Positions 54,628-64,000 of a DNA stretch of 64,000 bases are shown here, piece after piece (the first letter of the stretch is position 1; every line of letters begins with the position of its first letter). The notes below the pieces were generated by a model that saw nothing but the letters and a program-made list of their open reading frames with translations, was not told the DNA's origin and made no database searches. The position numbers were made by a program, and so were the translations under genes. The stretch is from Ureibacillus yapensis (lineage in GTDB: Bacteria > Bacillota > Bacilli > Bacillales_A > Planococcaceae), in the NCBI RefSeq assembly GCF_003515775.1, contig NZ_QWEI01000007.1, forward strand, positions 1 through 64,000, written 5' to 3'.

Positions 54628-55535
54628 CGTTTCGCCTCCCCTTCGTAATGCACCCATCGAGGAGCGAGCTTGAGATTGATCATCGTCAGAATGAAAACGA
54701 TGATGAATAAAATCCATGACATAGCCATGGCATAGCCCATGTCGAATACTTTGAATGCTTTATTCCACATATAGTAGTTATAGAAAAGCAGTGAATTTAC
54801 GGGTCCGCCTGTGCCGTTCGACATGACGTAAGCTTCCTGGAATATCTGGAAGCCGCCAATCAGGCTTGTGACGACGTCAAAAAAGATAACAGGCGTAATC
54901 ATCGGAAGCGTAATATAGCGGAATTGCTGCCACTTGCTCGCCCCATCGATTTGCGCCGCTTCATAGAGCGACTTTGAAACGCCTTGGAGGCTTGCCATGT
55001 ATAGGAGCATTCCCCCGCCCACTCCCCAGAGCTTCATCAGAATGAGCGATGGTTTCGTCCACTCCGGATCGAAAAGCCAATTCGGACCATCAATGCCGAA
55101 CCACCCCAGTACCAAATTGACTAACCCCGTACTCGGATCTAAAAGTTGCATCCAAAGAAGATATACTCCGACCCCCGATAGAACGGCCGGCAAATAATAG
55201 ATCGTTCGGAAAAACCGGAGGCCTGGGACGTCCTGATTGAGGAGGACGGAAAGGAAAATTGCTCCGATTGTGGTGAGAGGAACTGAAAAAGCTACGTAAT
55301 AAAGGGTGTTCCAGAGGGATGTCCAAAATAGCTGGTCATCGAACAACAACTTTTCATAATTACGGAATCCGACAAAATCCATCTGAGAAGTAATATTGTA
55401 ATTTGTAAAACTCGCGACTAATGAAAATAAGAGCGGGCCTGCCGTGAATAATAGGAAGCCAATGATCCACGGAAGGATGAACACATAGCCGACAAGCCCT
55501 TCCTGTCGCTTATAATTGAACTTTTTCCTTTTCAT
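54624..55535 (-). CDS. carbohydrate ABC transporter permease (MalF/UgpA type)
   Basis: 303 residues with six membrane helices. GYVFILPWIIGFLLFTAGPL marks the LacF/UgpA group, and the EAA motif is EAAQIDGASKWQQFRYITLP. It is coupled to the second permease by a 4-bp ATGA overlap. About 130 bp separate it from the binding-protein gene, without a terminator that I can see. Confidence 0.93.
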   Translation of the reverse strand: MKRKKFNYKRQEGLVGYVFILPWIIGFLLFTAGPLLFSLVASFTNYNITSQMDFVGFRNYEKLLFDDQLFWTSLWNTLYYVAFSVPLTTIGAIFLSVLLNQDVPGLRFFRTIYYLPAVLSGVGVYLLWMQLLDPSTGLVNLVLGWFGIDGPNWLFDPEWTKPSLILMKLWGVGGGMLLYMASLQGVSKSLYEAAQIDGASKWQQFRYITLPMITPVIFFDVVTSLIGGFQIFQEAYVMSNGTGGPVNSLLFYNYYMWNKAFKVFDMGYAMAMSWILFIIVFILTMINLKLAPRWVHYEGEAKR

Positions 55536-55665
55536 TTCTCAAACTCCCCTAATTATTTGCTATCTTTTAAACAATCAATAGATTGGCAACACTTTGATTT
55601 TAAAGTATAAGAATAGAGAGCATCATGCTCCTCCGGCTCCGAACCAGAGAAGCACTGCTCTCCAT

Positions 55666-56991
55666 TTACTTAGACTTGTTTTCTTCTACCAGCTGCTCAA
55701 CAGCAGCCTGTGCATCCTTCAATGCCTGCTCAGGCGTCTTTTTACCTAGAAGGACGTTATCAATTTCCGGATTCAGTAAAGTCGGAAAATCAGGTGCCGC
55801 AAGCGGGAATGGCGTCAATAATGTATTCTGCATATTGTCTACGGCCGTCTGATATACGACCTGATCTTTTTCCGGCATATCTGGACTCTTCGCAGCTGCT
55901 TCTGCCGCTTCAGTATTCGCTACATTGTCATAGTTTTTAACAGCCCAGTATTCCTGCGCTTCTTTATCCGTCAAATGCTTGATGAACTCCCACGCCTCTT
56001 CCGGATGGCTGGATCCTTCAGGGATTTCCGCTACGAAACCGCCGCCCCAGCTCGTATGGCCGCTGCCTTCCTCTTTTTCAGGAAGCATCGCTACACCGAA
56101 ATTGAGATCTGGTGCATAATCGCGGATTTGCGTATAGAACGTAGGTGTGTTGACAAACATTGCTAACTTGCCAGTAAAGAACGGATTGGCCTGTTGGCTG
56201 TCAATCTGGGACTTGACCGAATTGACGACATTTTCCCCGTAATGATTTTTCCACTCCAGTAACCAATTTAATGTTTCAAGGTTCGTCTCTGTATCGATTT
56301 GGACTTCCCCTTCCGGACTCACAAAGTTATGTCCACTTCCATTTAACATCCAGACATCATAGTTAACGCCAAACAATGGATAGAATCCTAAACGTTCATA
56401 TGTATCGCCATTCTTCTTGTCCAGTTTTGCTGCGTATTCTTTCAGTTCATCCCAGGTTTTTGGCGGTTGTTCCGGATTTAAACCTACTTCTTCAAAAGCA
56501 TCTTTATTGTAGTAAAGGATGCGCGTATCCGTGTTGAACGGAATCCCGTAAGAATCTCCCTCGTATAGCGTTGCTTCCCAAAGCTCTGGATAGAAGCGGG
56601 CTGAAATATCATCTTTCTCCAAGAACTCCGATAAATTCATCGCTTGTTTTTTCTGTCCGCGAAGAGCCGTTGCGTTTATATCGTTGATGACCACGTCAGG
56701 CGGATCCCCTGCTGCTATCGCGGCAAGTTCTTTCGTCCAAATATCTCCCCACGGCACAAAAGTATGTTTCACCACAATTTCGTCCTGTGACTTATTGAAA
56801 TCTTCAACAATCTTCTCAATTACGGGGCGTCTAATTTCTGATCCCCAGAATGTCCAAAAATCAACGACTACTTTGCCTTCTGCATCCGCTTCAGCTGCGA
56901 CTTCATTTTCTTTACCTGTCTGGAAGCCGGCACAGCCTGAAAGGACGAGCAAAACAGCCATCAATGAAAACAGCAATCTTTTCTTAAACAA
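55666..56991 (-). CDS. carbohydrate ABC transporter substrate-binding lipoprotein
   Basis: 441 residues from a TTG codon that lies 6 nt after GGAGGAG. This start gives a compact signal peptide (FKKRLLFSLMAVLLVLSGC) ending in a lipobox. ATG codons 5, 8 and 12 codons upstream are in frame, but their ribosome sites are poorer. The mature part is a family 1 solute-binding protein (VDFWTFWGSEIRRPVIE ... GDPPDVVINDINA). First gene of the operon. The sugar or glycerol-phosphate-type ligand cannot be decided, and no catabolic gene is adjacent. Confidence 0.88.
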   Translation of the reverse strand: MFKKRLLFSLMAVLLVLSGCAGFQTGKENEVAAEADAEGKVVVDFWTFWGSEIRRPVIEKIVEDFNKSQDEIVVKHTFVPWGDIWTKELAAIAAGDPPDVVINDINATALRGQKKQAMNLSEFLEKDDISARFYPELWEATLYEGDSYGIPFNTDTRILYYNKDAFEEVGLNPEQPPKTWDELKEYAAKLDKKNGDTYERLGFYPLFGVNYDVWMLNGSGHNFVSPEGEVQIDTETNLETLNWLLEWKNHYGENVVNSVKSQIDSQQANPFFTGKLAMFVNTPTFYTQIRDYAPDLNFGVAMLPEKEEGSGHTSWGGGFVAEIPEGSSHPEEAWEFIKHLTDKEAQEYWAVKNYDNVANTEAAEAAAKSPDMPEKDQVVYQTAVDNMQNTLLTPFPLAAPDFPTLLNPEIDNVLLGKKTPEQALKDAQAAVEQLVEENKSK

Positions 56992-57027
56992 CTCATTCTC
57001 CTCCATGTTTTTCATTTCGAATCTCAA

Positions 57028-57378
57028 TGCATTTCTTTATTCCCTCCGCTTCTAAAGATAAAACACATTTCTGGGAAAAATATCGAAAAATAAAGAGAAG
57101 GTCCTACTAATTCAGTGATTTAAATATAAAATGACTTGTTCCAACATTAGGCAATAGGTCTTGTTTATTAAGCAATCGCCGACTTCTATGGAATGAATCA
57201 CTTCATATCTTAATTAAAAAGCCAAGCTCCTCTAAGAGCCTGGCTTTGAACTTTGTTTCCGTATTTATATCCGTACAACTGGTTCCGTTACAAACCGGAT
57301 GGACTAGGGGAACTTGTCATTTTTTAAATTCATACAAAATAAAAACGAAGCATGAATAATCATACTCCGTTCTTTATA
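57028..57378. other. intergenic region with dtpT terminators
   Basis: About 350 bp between the ABC operon and dtpT. It holds two hairpins: 57350-57375 (imperfect ACGAAG/CTCCGT stem) and 57214-57249. The rest is AT-rich, and I see no promoter for the ABC operon with good boxes. Confidence 0.55.
57214..57249 (-). terminator. terminator downstream of dtpT
   Basis: AAAGCCA-GCTC pairs with GAGC-TGGCTTT. The minus strand continues with TTTTTAATTAA. Confidence 0.8.
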
Positions 57379-58866
57379 TTAGTTAATACCGCGCATTGCT
57401 TTTGAAATAATAGGCGTAAACACTAATAGAATTATACCTAAAACAATGGAAATAGCGCCAAGTGTACCAAAGTACGTGATTTCTGTAACTGCTTCATAAA
57501 TTCGTACAAGTTGGGCGTTAATGGCTTGAGCTGCCGCACTTGTCAGGAACCATAAAGACATGGTTTGCGCAGCGAATGCCGCGGGTGCCAGTTTCGTTGT
57601 TGCCGATAAGCCGACCGGTGATAACAGCAATTCCCCTATCACTACCAAGAAGAACGATAATACCAGCCACCATGGACTAACAAGCTCTGTACCGCCAGAC
57701 ATTTGCGCCGGAATAATCATGACCAGGAAGGATGCCCCTGCAAAGAATAAAGAAACGGCAAATTTCTTCGGCGTTGAAGGTTGGCGATTCCCTAGTTTTA
57801 ACCACATCCAGGCAAATAAAGGAGCAAGCATGATAATGAACAATGGATTTAGGGATTGGAACCAAGAAGCAGGAATTTTAAAGTCTCCTACCATTAAATC
57901 CGTACGTGTATCTGCATACGTTGCCAAAATGGTTGCCCCTTGCTCTTGAATGGCCCAGAACATAACGGCCGCAATAAATAATGGTATATAGGCCAATACA
58001 CGCGATTTTTCATCTTTCGTTGTTTTCGGACTGCGATACATCACAATGAAGAAAACAGTTGGAATCAAAACACCCAATGTTGTGATGATTAAACTGAATA
58101 CAGCCATCGTTAGATTGCCGGTAGCATATAAAATTGCCCCAATAATAAGGATGGCAATTATTCCGATTACAAAATTTCGAATCGCTTTCTTTTTATCGGC
58201 TTCCGTTAGGGGATTGGGTATTTCAAGACCTGCCAGTCCCAAATATTTCTTCTGGGTAACATAATAAACAATTAACCCTATTAACATCCCTATTGCAGCC
58301 AAACCGAAACCTAAATGGAAATTGTATTTTTCTCCAACTGTTCCGATAATGAATGGTGCGATGAAGGCACCCATATTGATTCCCATATAGAAGATACTGA
58401 ACCCTGAATCGCGTCGAACATCTCCTTCTGCATAAATGTCACCCACAATAGTGGATACATTTGATTTCAATAAGCCTGTCCCAATAATGATAAAGGCCAT
58501 TGAGATCAGCAATGCTGTAAGACCAAATGGCAATGCCAGCACAAAGTGGCCGATCATAATCAAGATTCCGCCATAGAATACCGTTCTGCGTGTACCCCAT
58601 ACTCGGTCAGCGAACCATCCACCAATAATGCTGGACATATATATTAATGAACCGTATATAGCCATAATGGAGTTCGCAGTTCCGCGATCTAATCCTAATC
58701 CACCTTCATGCAGCTCATAGTACATATAAAGGATAAGGATCGCGCGCATTCCATAATAAGAAAACCGTTCCCAAAACTCTGTAAAGAATAAAGTAAATAA
58801 TCCCCTTGGGTGGCCAAAAAACCCTTTTTGAGGAACGGATTTGACGATTTCTTCTTTACTATACAT
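57379..58866 (-). CDS. dtpT: POT-family di/tripeptide transporter
   Basis: 495 residues with fourteen membrane helices. FFTEFWERFSYYGMRAILIL holds the ExxER-type proton-coupling motif, and FYMGINMGAFIAPFI is the PTR2 signature. It imports small peptides with protons. It is monocistronic with terminators after it. Confidence 0.94.
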   Translation of the reverse strand: MYSKEEIVKSVPQKGFFGHPRGLFTLFFTEFWERFSYYGMRAILILYMYYELHEGGLGLDRGTANSIMAIYGSLIYMSSIIGGWFADRVWGTRRTVFYGGILIMIGHFVLALPFGLTALLISMAFIIIGTGLLKSNVSTIVGDIYAEGDVRRDSGFSIFYMGINMGAFIAPFIIGTVGEKYNFHLGFGLAAIGMLIGLIVYYVTQKKYLGLAGLEIPNPLTEADKKKAIRNFVIGIIAILIIGAILYATGNLTMAVFSLIITTLGVLIPTVFFIVMYRSPKTTKDEKSRVLAYIPLFIAAVMFWAIQEQGATILATYADTRTDLMVGDFKIPASWFQSLNPLFIIMLAPLFAWMWLKLGNRQPSTPKKFAVSLFFAGASFLVMIIPAQMSGGTELVSPWWLVLSFFLVVIGELLLSPVGLSATTKLAPAAFAAQTMSLWFLTSAAAQAINAQLVRIYEAVTEITYFGTLGAISIVLGIILLVFTPIISKAMRGIN

Positions 58867-59090
58867 AAAGATATACCTTCTTCCGTTAGTTTTTTATATT
58901 TTCTGACAAGACATTGCTTGAAATTCAACTGTCTGAAAACTACATTTTATTACCTTAAAGCATTATAAATGCTTTTTCAATATATTGATTAAAAGTTAGA
59001 AAGTTCACTCTCTTTTGTATTTTCTTAATACTAATGATAAATAGGACCTTAATACCCTCCACTTTTACTATATTCAAATAATAAAGCGAA

Positions 59091-59125
59091 TAAAAAAAGG
59101 ATAACGACATATTCATCGTTACCCA
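59091..59125 (-). terminator. terminator after hflX
   Basis: GG-TAACGA (59099-59107) pairs with TCGTTA-CC (59116-59124), and the minus strand ends in a seven-T run. Confidence 0.88.
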
Positions 59126-59131
59126 TTTCCA

Positions 59132-60418
59132 TTAATTAATTACATATTGTTCAAATTTTTTTAACTCCGATTCTTTCAGTTCAACCACAAGCTTTGTACC
59201 TTGCTCTTCGTAATCCGTTTCCTTTATTTGCGCATTTGAATTTAGGTAGGAAACTATATCTCCCCGGTCAAATGGCACCAACATCTCGCATTCTACATAA
59301 TCGGAGAAAATATGCTGGCGTATTAATTCAATCAACTCGTCCAATCCTTTTCCTTCATGCGCTGAAATCCAAATGTTATCACCGCTTACCAATGGATAGT
59401 TCACATCTGCCAAATCTGACTTATTGTAAATATAAATGGTTGGTATGTCTTCGATATCCACTTCTGCCAAAGTCTTGTTCGTCACTTCCATCATGAAGGG
59501 ATGTTCCTCGTTCGAGACATCCACAACATGAAGCAAAAGGTCCGCGTCTCTTGCTTCTTCCAATGTGGATCGGAACGCTTTTACCAAGTGATGTGGAAGT
59601 TTGCTGACAAATCCTACCGTATCGGTCAACAGGAATGTTTTTTTATCAGGCAATTTAATATTTCGAACCGAAGTATCCAGCGTCGCAAATAGCATGTCCT
59701 TTTCAAATACCTGTTTGTTGTCTTCCTGCCCCAGTTTTGTTAAAAGTCTGTTCATGATTGTAGATTTCCCTGCATTGGTATAACCTACGAGGGAAACAAC
59801 AGGCACTTCATTCTTGCGGCGTTTTTTTCTTTGCGTTTCCCGCTGCTCTTTCACACCTTCCAATTCTCTGCGAAGTCTGGCAATTTGGTCTTCGATTTTT
59901 CTTCGATCCAACTCGAGTTTCGTCTCCCCGGCACCACGGTTTCTGAATCCTCCGCCAGTGCCGCCGCCTTGCCTTGATAGGGACGCATGCAAACCTACCA
60001 AGCGTGGCAGCATATATTGAAGCTGCGCCAGTTCAACCTGCATTTGCGCTTCTTTTGTTTTCGCCCGACGGTCAAAAATATCAAGTATCAGCATTGTCCG
60101 GTCGATTACCTTGCACTCCAGATCACGCTCAAGATTTCTAATTTGGGAAGGTGAGAGCTCATCATTGAAGATGACAAGATTTGCTTGCGATTCATCCAGA
60201 AAACGCTTAATTTCTTCTATTTTGCCTGTCCCGACATAATGGGAAGGGTTAACTCGTTCCAGGTTTTGTATGACACTGCCAATTACTTCTACATCCAGGG
60301 CTTGGGCCAAGTTCTCAAGTTCTTCCATGGAATAGTCGAAGTTTTTGTCATTTTGAAGATTTACACCCACTAAAATGGCTTTTTCAATGATTACTTCTAC
60401 CTCTTGCATATTGGTCAC
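59132..60418 (-). CDS. hflX: ribosome-associated GTPase HflX
   Basis: 428 residues. The N-terminal HflX domain has the GTGKIEEIKRFL and glycine-rich RQGGGTGGGFRNRGAGE segments, followed by a coiled helix and the G domain (GYTNAGKST, DTVGFVSKLP, NKSD). It splits stalled or hibernating 70S ribosomes under stress. The start is GTG at 60418, 8 nt after GGGAGGA. The later ATG is too far from that site, and the 30 codons open further upstream lack support. Confidence 0.93.
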   Translation of the reverse strand: MTNMQEVEVIIEKAILVGVNLQNDKNFDYSMEELENLAQALDVEVIGSVIQNLERVNPSHYVGTGKIEEIKRFLDESQANLVIFNDELSPSQIRNLERDLECKVIDRTMLILDIFDRRAKTKEAQMQVELAQLQYMLPRLVGLHASLSRQGGGTGGGFRNRGAGETKLELDRRKIEDQIARLRRELEGVKEQRETQRKKRRKNEVPVVSLVGYTNAGKSTIMNRLLTKLGQEDNKQVFEKDMLFATLDTSVRNIKLPDKKTFLLTDTVGFVSKLPHHLVKAFRSTLEEARDADLLLHVVDVSNEEHPFMMEVTNKTLAEVDIEDIPTIYIYNKSDLADVNYPLVSGDNIWISAHEGKGLDELIELIRQHIFSDYVECEMLVPFDRGDIVSYLNSNAQIKETDYEEQGTKLVVELKESELKKFEQYVIN

Positions 60419-60621
60419 TAAAAATTCCTCCCTATTAAAAGAGATAACATATAGAGTTATTAACAAATTATTGTTATTTTTACTGCATTCATGTTCCTCT
60501 ATTTGCAAACTATAAATTATTTCATCTCACTGCTTTATTATATGCTTAATGACTATTTCAATTACGCTAGTTTTCTTTTCCCAAAAATCCTCCTGCTTAA
60601 CGAAGTCAATCTTTATGCATT

Positions 60622-60657
60622 TAAAAAAGACCTACAACAAAACGTCATAGGTCTTAA
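60622..60657 (-). terminator. terminator after putP
   Basis: AAGACCTA (60627-60634) and TAGGTCTT (60648-60655) pair perfectly, with a T-run on the minus strand, 9 bp after the putP stop. Confidence 0.85.
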
Positions 60658-60665
60658 AAATGGCA

Positions 60666-62159
60666 TTATTCATCCTTTTTTTCAACTTTTAGGAGCCCTA
60701 ATGTTTCATTAAATTCCTTTTCGATTTCTGGATTATGTTTATAGGTTACTAAACTTACTATTACAGCTAGAATCAAGTTGATGATAAAGCCTGGAACAAT
60801 TTCGTACAACATGCCGGAAAGGGTTTCACTCTGTCCCCATACATAGGCAACAACCGCCCCGGCAATCATGCCTGTCAACGCTCCAATATTTGTTAGCTTT
60901 CTCCAATACAAGGCCAGCAAAATGGTTGGTCCAAATGCCGCTCCAAAACCAGCCCATGCAAAGCCGACCAAATCCAAAATCGAGCTATCCGGATCCCATC
61001 CCAAAATCGCAGCAATAACCGATACAACCAATACCGCTAAACGCCCTGCCATTACATAATGTTTGTCAGTTGCATCTTTTTTGAATAATGCCTTGTACAT
61101 ATCTTCGACCAATGCGGAAGATGTAACAATTAATTGGGAAGAAATCGTACTCATGACCGCTGCCAGAATTGCCGCCAACATAATCCCTGCAATGAATGGA
61201 TGGAATAAAGTTTGCCCCATTACGATGAAGATGGTTTCCGGGTCATCGATGGTTGCTCCATGTTGTTGAAAGTACGCAACTCCTATAAGCGCGGTACCAA
61301 TCGCACCAGCTAAACTTAAAATCATCCAGCCTATTCCAATGCGGCGGGCTTGCTTCGTTTCCTGGACGGATTTAATCGCCATAAACCTTACAATTATATG
61401 AGGCTGCCCGAAATAACCAAGACCCCAAGCTACAGAAGAAATAATACCCGCAGCTGTCGCAGTTGAGGCAAATAAACTAAAGTGTTCCGGGTTCACGGCT
61501 TGAATCGATTCCATCGTTTCTCCAAGGCCCCCCGTGAAAAAGATACCCACTATCGGTACGAGAATTAACGCCAAAAACATGATTAGGCCCTGCAAAAAGT
61601 CCGTATAACTTACAGCCAGGAACCCGCCGAACAATGTATATCCTACCGTGACGATTGCTACAATGAGTAATCCTGTATGATAGTCAAAGCCAAAAGAACT
61701 TTCAAAAAATTTCCCTCCCGAAACCATTCCGGAGGAGACATAGAAAGTGAAAAACACTAAAATAACAATTCCTGACACGATACGCAATAATTTGGTATCA
61801 TCTCGGAGACGATTATCCAAGAAACTTGGAATCGTGATCGAGTTTTTTGACACTTGCGTATAGACACGCAAACGAGGTGCAACTAAAAACCAGTTTAACC
61901 ATGCCCCTACTGTTAATCCAATTGCAATCCAAGCTTCGACCAGCCCTGCAGCATAGATTGCACCCGGCAATCCCATCAGCAGCCAACCGGACATATCGGC
62001 TGCCCCGGCACTCAGGGCGGTAACAGCTGGACCTAAATCACGGCCACCCAACATATAATCATTTAAATTCGTTGTTCTTTTGTATGCATACCATCCTATA
62101 ACTATCATCGCCAGCATATAAATAACAATTGCCAGCAATTGAAAAGCATGATCCGACAT
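60666..62159 (-). CDS. putP: sodium/proline symporter PutP
   Basis: 497 residues with thirteen helices, SSS family. NDYMLGGRDLGPAVTALSAGA and GWLLMGLPGAIYAAGL are the PutP sodium-site segments, and GYFGQPHIIVRFMAIKS is the family's conserved loop. It imports proline with sodium for nutrition or osmoprotection. The start at 62159 has GGAAGGGGAG upstream. No proline catabolic genes are next to it. Confidence 0.94.
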   Translation of the reverse strand: MSDHAFQLLAIVIYMLAMIVIGWYAYKRTTNLNDYMLGGRDLGPAVTALSAGAADMSGWLLMGLPGAIYAAGLVEAWIAIGLTVGAWLNWFLVAPRLRVYTQVSKNSITIPSFLDNRLRDDTKLLRIVSGIVILVFFTFYVSSGMVSGGKFFESSFGFDYHTGLLIVAIVTVGYTLFGGFLAVSYTDFLQGLIMFLALILVPIVGIFFTGGLGETMESIQAVNPEHFSLFASTATAAGIISSVAWGLGYFGQPHIIVRFMAIKSVQETKQARRIGIGWMILSLAGAIGTALIGVAYFQQHGATIDDPETIFIVMGQTLFHPFIAGIMLAAILAAVMSTISSQLIVTSSALVEDMYKALFKKDATDKHYVMAGRLAVLVVSVIAAILGWDPDSSILDLVGFAWAGFGAAFGPTILLALYWRKLTNIGALTGMIAGAVVAYVWGQSETLSGMLYEIVPGFIINLILAVIVSLVTYKHNPEIEKEFNETLGLLKVEKKDE

Positions 62160-62373
62160 CCAAACTCCCCTTCCCATTATTTATTGAAATTAAACTCCTA
62201 TAATACCATATTCGACTTTAATTTATCATATTTTCAAGAGATGTTGTTTAATAATTTAGAAAAATATAATAATAGTTTCTGAGTTGGATTATACCAAGAA
62301 CAGGAATTTAACACTTTATAAAATGGCTGTGGTACACTAATGCCAAATAATTGTTATAGAAAAGGTTGATAAA

Positions 62374-63534
62374 ATGGATTTCGAAAGAATGAAAATTGAA
62401 TTTTTAGATCGTATTCATAATAAGGATTTAATTGCTGCAACAATTAGCCAACCGCGGCAGAAATCGAACGACTTAAAGCGCGTCAAAATCAAACCCATCG
62501 AGCTAAAAGGAGTCTATCATTTACATCTTGAATATCAATACGAGCGAATTCTTAAACACGAAAATATAGAACTTGAACATTTTGAGGAGATCTTCAATAA
62601 CTTATTAACGCAATTCCGCCAAATTTATTCCGAATTCAAAAATGAAAATATCCAGATTCAGCTTTCCAAAAAAAACAAAGTGACATGGAAACTGGAACAA
62701 ACGAAACAATCAAAAGAAATAATCCTTTCACACAACCGAAAAAAACAATACTTATTGGATGATCAAAAACCTTATCCTTTTTTAATACGTCTTGGCGTCC
62801 AAACAGAAGAAGGAAAAGTAAAAAAGCAAAAATACGATAAGTTTCGCCAAATCAATCGTTTCGTTGAGTTCATCGATGACTCACTCGGCCATTTGCCGAA
62901 AAATCGCCAAATTCGCATCCTCGACTTTGGGTCCGGGAAGTCTTATCTTACGTTTGCCCTTTACCATTATTTAAAAATCGAAAAAGGGTTGGATATTCGG
63001 GTAACAGGGCTTGATTTAAAGAAGGAAGTAATCGAGGAATGCAATCGGATTGCGCAAGATTTGAATTACGATCAGCTGGAATTTTTGGTAGGCGATATTA
63101 ATGACTTTAACGAGGAACAGTCCGTCGATATGGTGGTTACGCTCCATGCATGTGATGTTGCAACGGATATGGCATTGGCCAGGGCAGTAAAATGGGGAGC
63201 CAAGGTCATTTTAAGTGTTCCTTGCTGCCAGCATGAATTAAATCGACAACTGAATTCACCCTCTCTTGAAATCATGACGCAGCATGGCTTGATAAAAGAA
63301 CGTTTTGCTTCGCTCGCTACCGACGCAATTCGAGCAGAAATCCTGTCATTGGTTGGGTATGAAACGCAAATTCTGGAATTCATCGACATTGAGCATACAC
63401 CCAAAAACATTTTAATCAGAGCTTACTTTACAGGTGAAAAACCTACACCGGCTCAACGCGATCGCTACACGGCATTTACTCGTTTTTTATCTGCCCAACC
63501 GTTCCTGGAAAATGAACTAAAAGAATACATTTAA
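62374..63534 (+). CDS. class I SAM-dependent methyltransferase
   Basis: 386 residues. The N-terminal 170 residues are a charged, RNA-binding-like region with many Lys and Arg. The Rossmann methyltransferase domain follows: ILDFGSGKS (182-190) is motif I, VTGLDLKKEVIEEC motif II, and VTLHACDVATDMALA and SVPCCQHEL are typical of the GSTCD-like/COG-type family. Target unknown, with tRNA or rRNA plausible by family resemblance. The start has AAAGG upstream and a strong terminator follows. Confidence 0.88.
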   Translation: MDFERMKIEFLDRIHNKDLIAATISQPRQKSNDLKRVKIKPIELKGVYHLHLEYQYERILKHENIELEHFEEIFNNLLTQFRQIYSEFKNENIQIQLSKKNKVTWKLEQTKQSKEIILSHNRKKQYLLDDQKPYPFLIRLGVQTEEGKVKKQKYDKFRQINRFVEFIDDSLGHLPKNRQIRILDFGSGKSYLTFALYHYLKIEKGLDIRVTGLDLKKEVIEECNRIAQDLNYDQLEFLVGDINDFNEEQSVDMVVTLHACDVATDMALARAVKWGAKVILSVPCCQHELNRQLNSPSLEIMTQHGLIKERFASLATDAIRAEILSLVGYETQILEFIDIEHTPKNILIRAYFTGEKPTPAQRDRYTAFTRFLSAQPFLENELKEYI

Positions 63535-63590
63535 CTTCATTAAGCATTTATAATGGCGACGAAAGCATCAGTCATAAAATGGAGTCATAA

Positions 63591-63644
63591 GCAAGTATAT
63601 GCGATAAGAATCGACACTTATTCTACTATACTTGCTTTTTTTAC
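63591..63644 (+). terminator. terminator after methyltransferase gene
   Basis: GCAAGTATA (63591-63599) pairs with TATACTTGC (63627-63635), and the inner GATAAGAAT/ATTCT also pairs. TTTTTTT follows. Confidence 0.9.
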
Positions 63645-63782
63645 AATTTCAGCTAATTTCAGACCTTTTCCACAATAAAAATAATGTGAATTAAAGTTAA
63701 TTTTTCTGTATAGATTTGTAAAATGTTTTGTTATGATAATTTAGGTTTAAATTATAGATTACGTATATCAGGGGGCAATTTC

Positions 63783-64000
63783 ATGTTTAGTTCAAGAAAA
63801 CCAGATCCGTTTTTCCTTTCTTTGCACAAGATTGCAGAAAATATGAAAGAAGCGGTTCATTACGCCAGAGATTTCCGGATCGAAACCATTGCTGACTTAA
63901 AAGAGCTAAGCGTCAAAATGAAAAAGTATGAAACAGATGGCGATGACTTAATTCATGAATTAATCGTTATGTTGAATAAATCCTTCATGACACCGATTGA
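63783..64000 (+). CDS. DUF47/PhoU-like protein (5' part)
   Basis: 72 codons are visible before the window ends. The start is ATG after GGGGG. The N-terminus (FSSRKPDPFFLSLHKIAENM) and the helical KKYETDGDDLIHELI with the ExxD-type metal motif match the DUF47 (YkaA, TIGR00153) family. This usually precedes a Pit-type phosphate transporter gene and modulates it. The partner gene would lie outside the window. The 3' end is cut by the window. Confidence 0.85.
   Translation, partial: MFSSRKPDPFFLSLHKIAENMKEAVHYARDFRIETIADLKELSVKMKKYETDGDDLIHELIVMLNKSFMTPI

Overview
The window looks like a chromosomal segment of a low-GC, spore-forming-type Firmicute of the Bacillales. The closest fit is the Planococcaceae (Lysinibacillus/Solibacillus/Ureibacillus-like). 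This is inferred from protein similarity remembered for the families and from gene order, not from a search. From about 600 to 19400 the order on the minus strand (ddl, murF, cshA, ydbS, ydbT, rhomboid, acpS, ydcC-like, alr, ndoAI, ndoA, rsbT-U-V-W, sigB, tex, sprL, tRNAs) follows the well-known Bacillus subtilis ddl-to-trnS region. There are three visible losses: rsbR, rsbS and rsbX are missing.

Region by region. 1-700: seven tRNA genes on the minus strand (Asn, Glu, Asp, Gln, Lys, Leu, partial Arg) with two near-consensus sigma-A promoters. 0.8-7 kb: sprL, tex and a reduced sigma-B module with a sigma-A promoter before rsbT and a sigma-B-type promoter before rsbV. 7-19.4 kb: the MazEF-type toxin-antitoxin pair, alanine racemase, acyl-carrier-protein synthase, a rhomboid protease, PH-domain membrane proteins, CshA helicase, an esterase, MurF and Ddl. 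19.5-27.7 kb: a hypothetical protein, RodA, a 43-residue small protein, a YwqG-like protein, cardiolipin synthase, a VanY-type carboxypeptidase, a second-type YidC and an AraC regulator. 28-31 kb: a LytTR regulator with a CoA-transferase and a candidate regulator-binding direct repeat between them, then a probable sigma-B-controlled YtxH protein. 31-42 kb: small enzymes and regulators (YpuA with an ECF-sigma promoter, CvfB, MntR, ExoA, MurB, azoreductase, DsbA-like, Rieske oxidoreductase, pyrophosphatase, RpiR). 42-48 kb: niacin transporter, thrC-thrB, an NAD(P)-binding protein, ZupT, PAP2. 48-52 kb: a Fur-boxed yclNOPQ siderophore uptake operon. 52.5-57 kb: a carbohydrate-type ABC transporter operon. 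57-64 kb: peptide transporter, HflX, PutP, a methyltransferase and a truncated DUF47/PhoU-like gene.

There are no phage genes, transposases, CRISPR arrays or rRNA genes. The unusual material is intergenic: a GC-richer mosaic repeat family at five places (9.1, 16.4-16.9, 35.1, 40.9 and 46.5 kb), a five-unit 52-bp tandem array (39.5-39.8 kb), and a 128-bp MITE-like element with terminal inverted repeats and two interleaved internal inverted repeats (52.3 kb). The best leads for new biology are the reduced stress module (RsbT kept without RsbR/RsbS/RsbX at the locus), the LytTR/CoA-transferase pair with its 21-bp-phased site, and these repeat families.

Several start codons were moved from the longest reading frame to the position with a ribosome binding site (tex, rsbT, rsbW, ndoAI, ydbS, esterase, vanY-like, CoA-transferase, mntR, rpiR, yclN, yclQ, ABC operon genes, hflX, putP).
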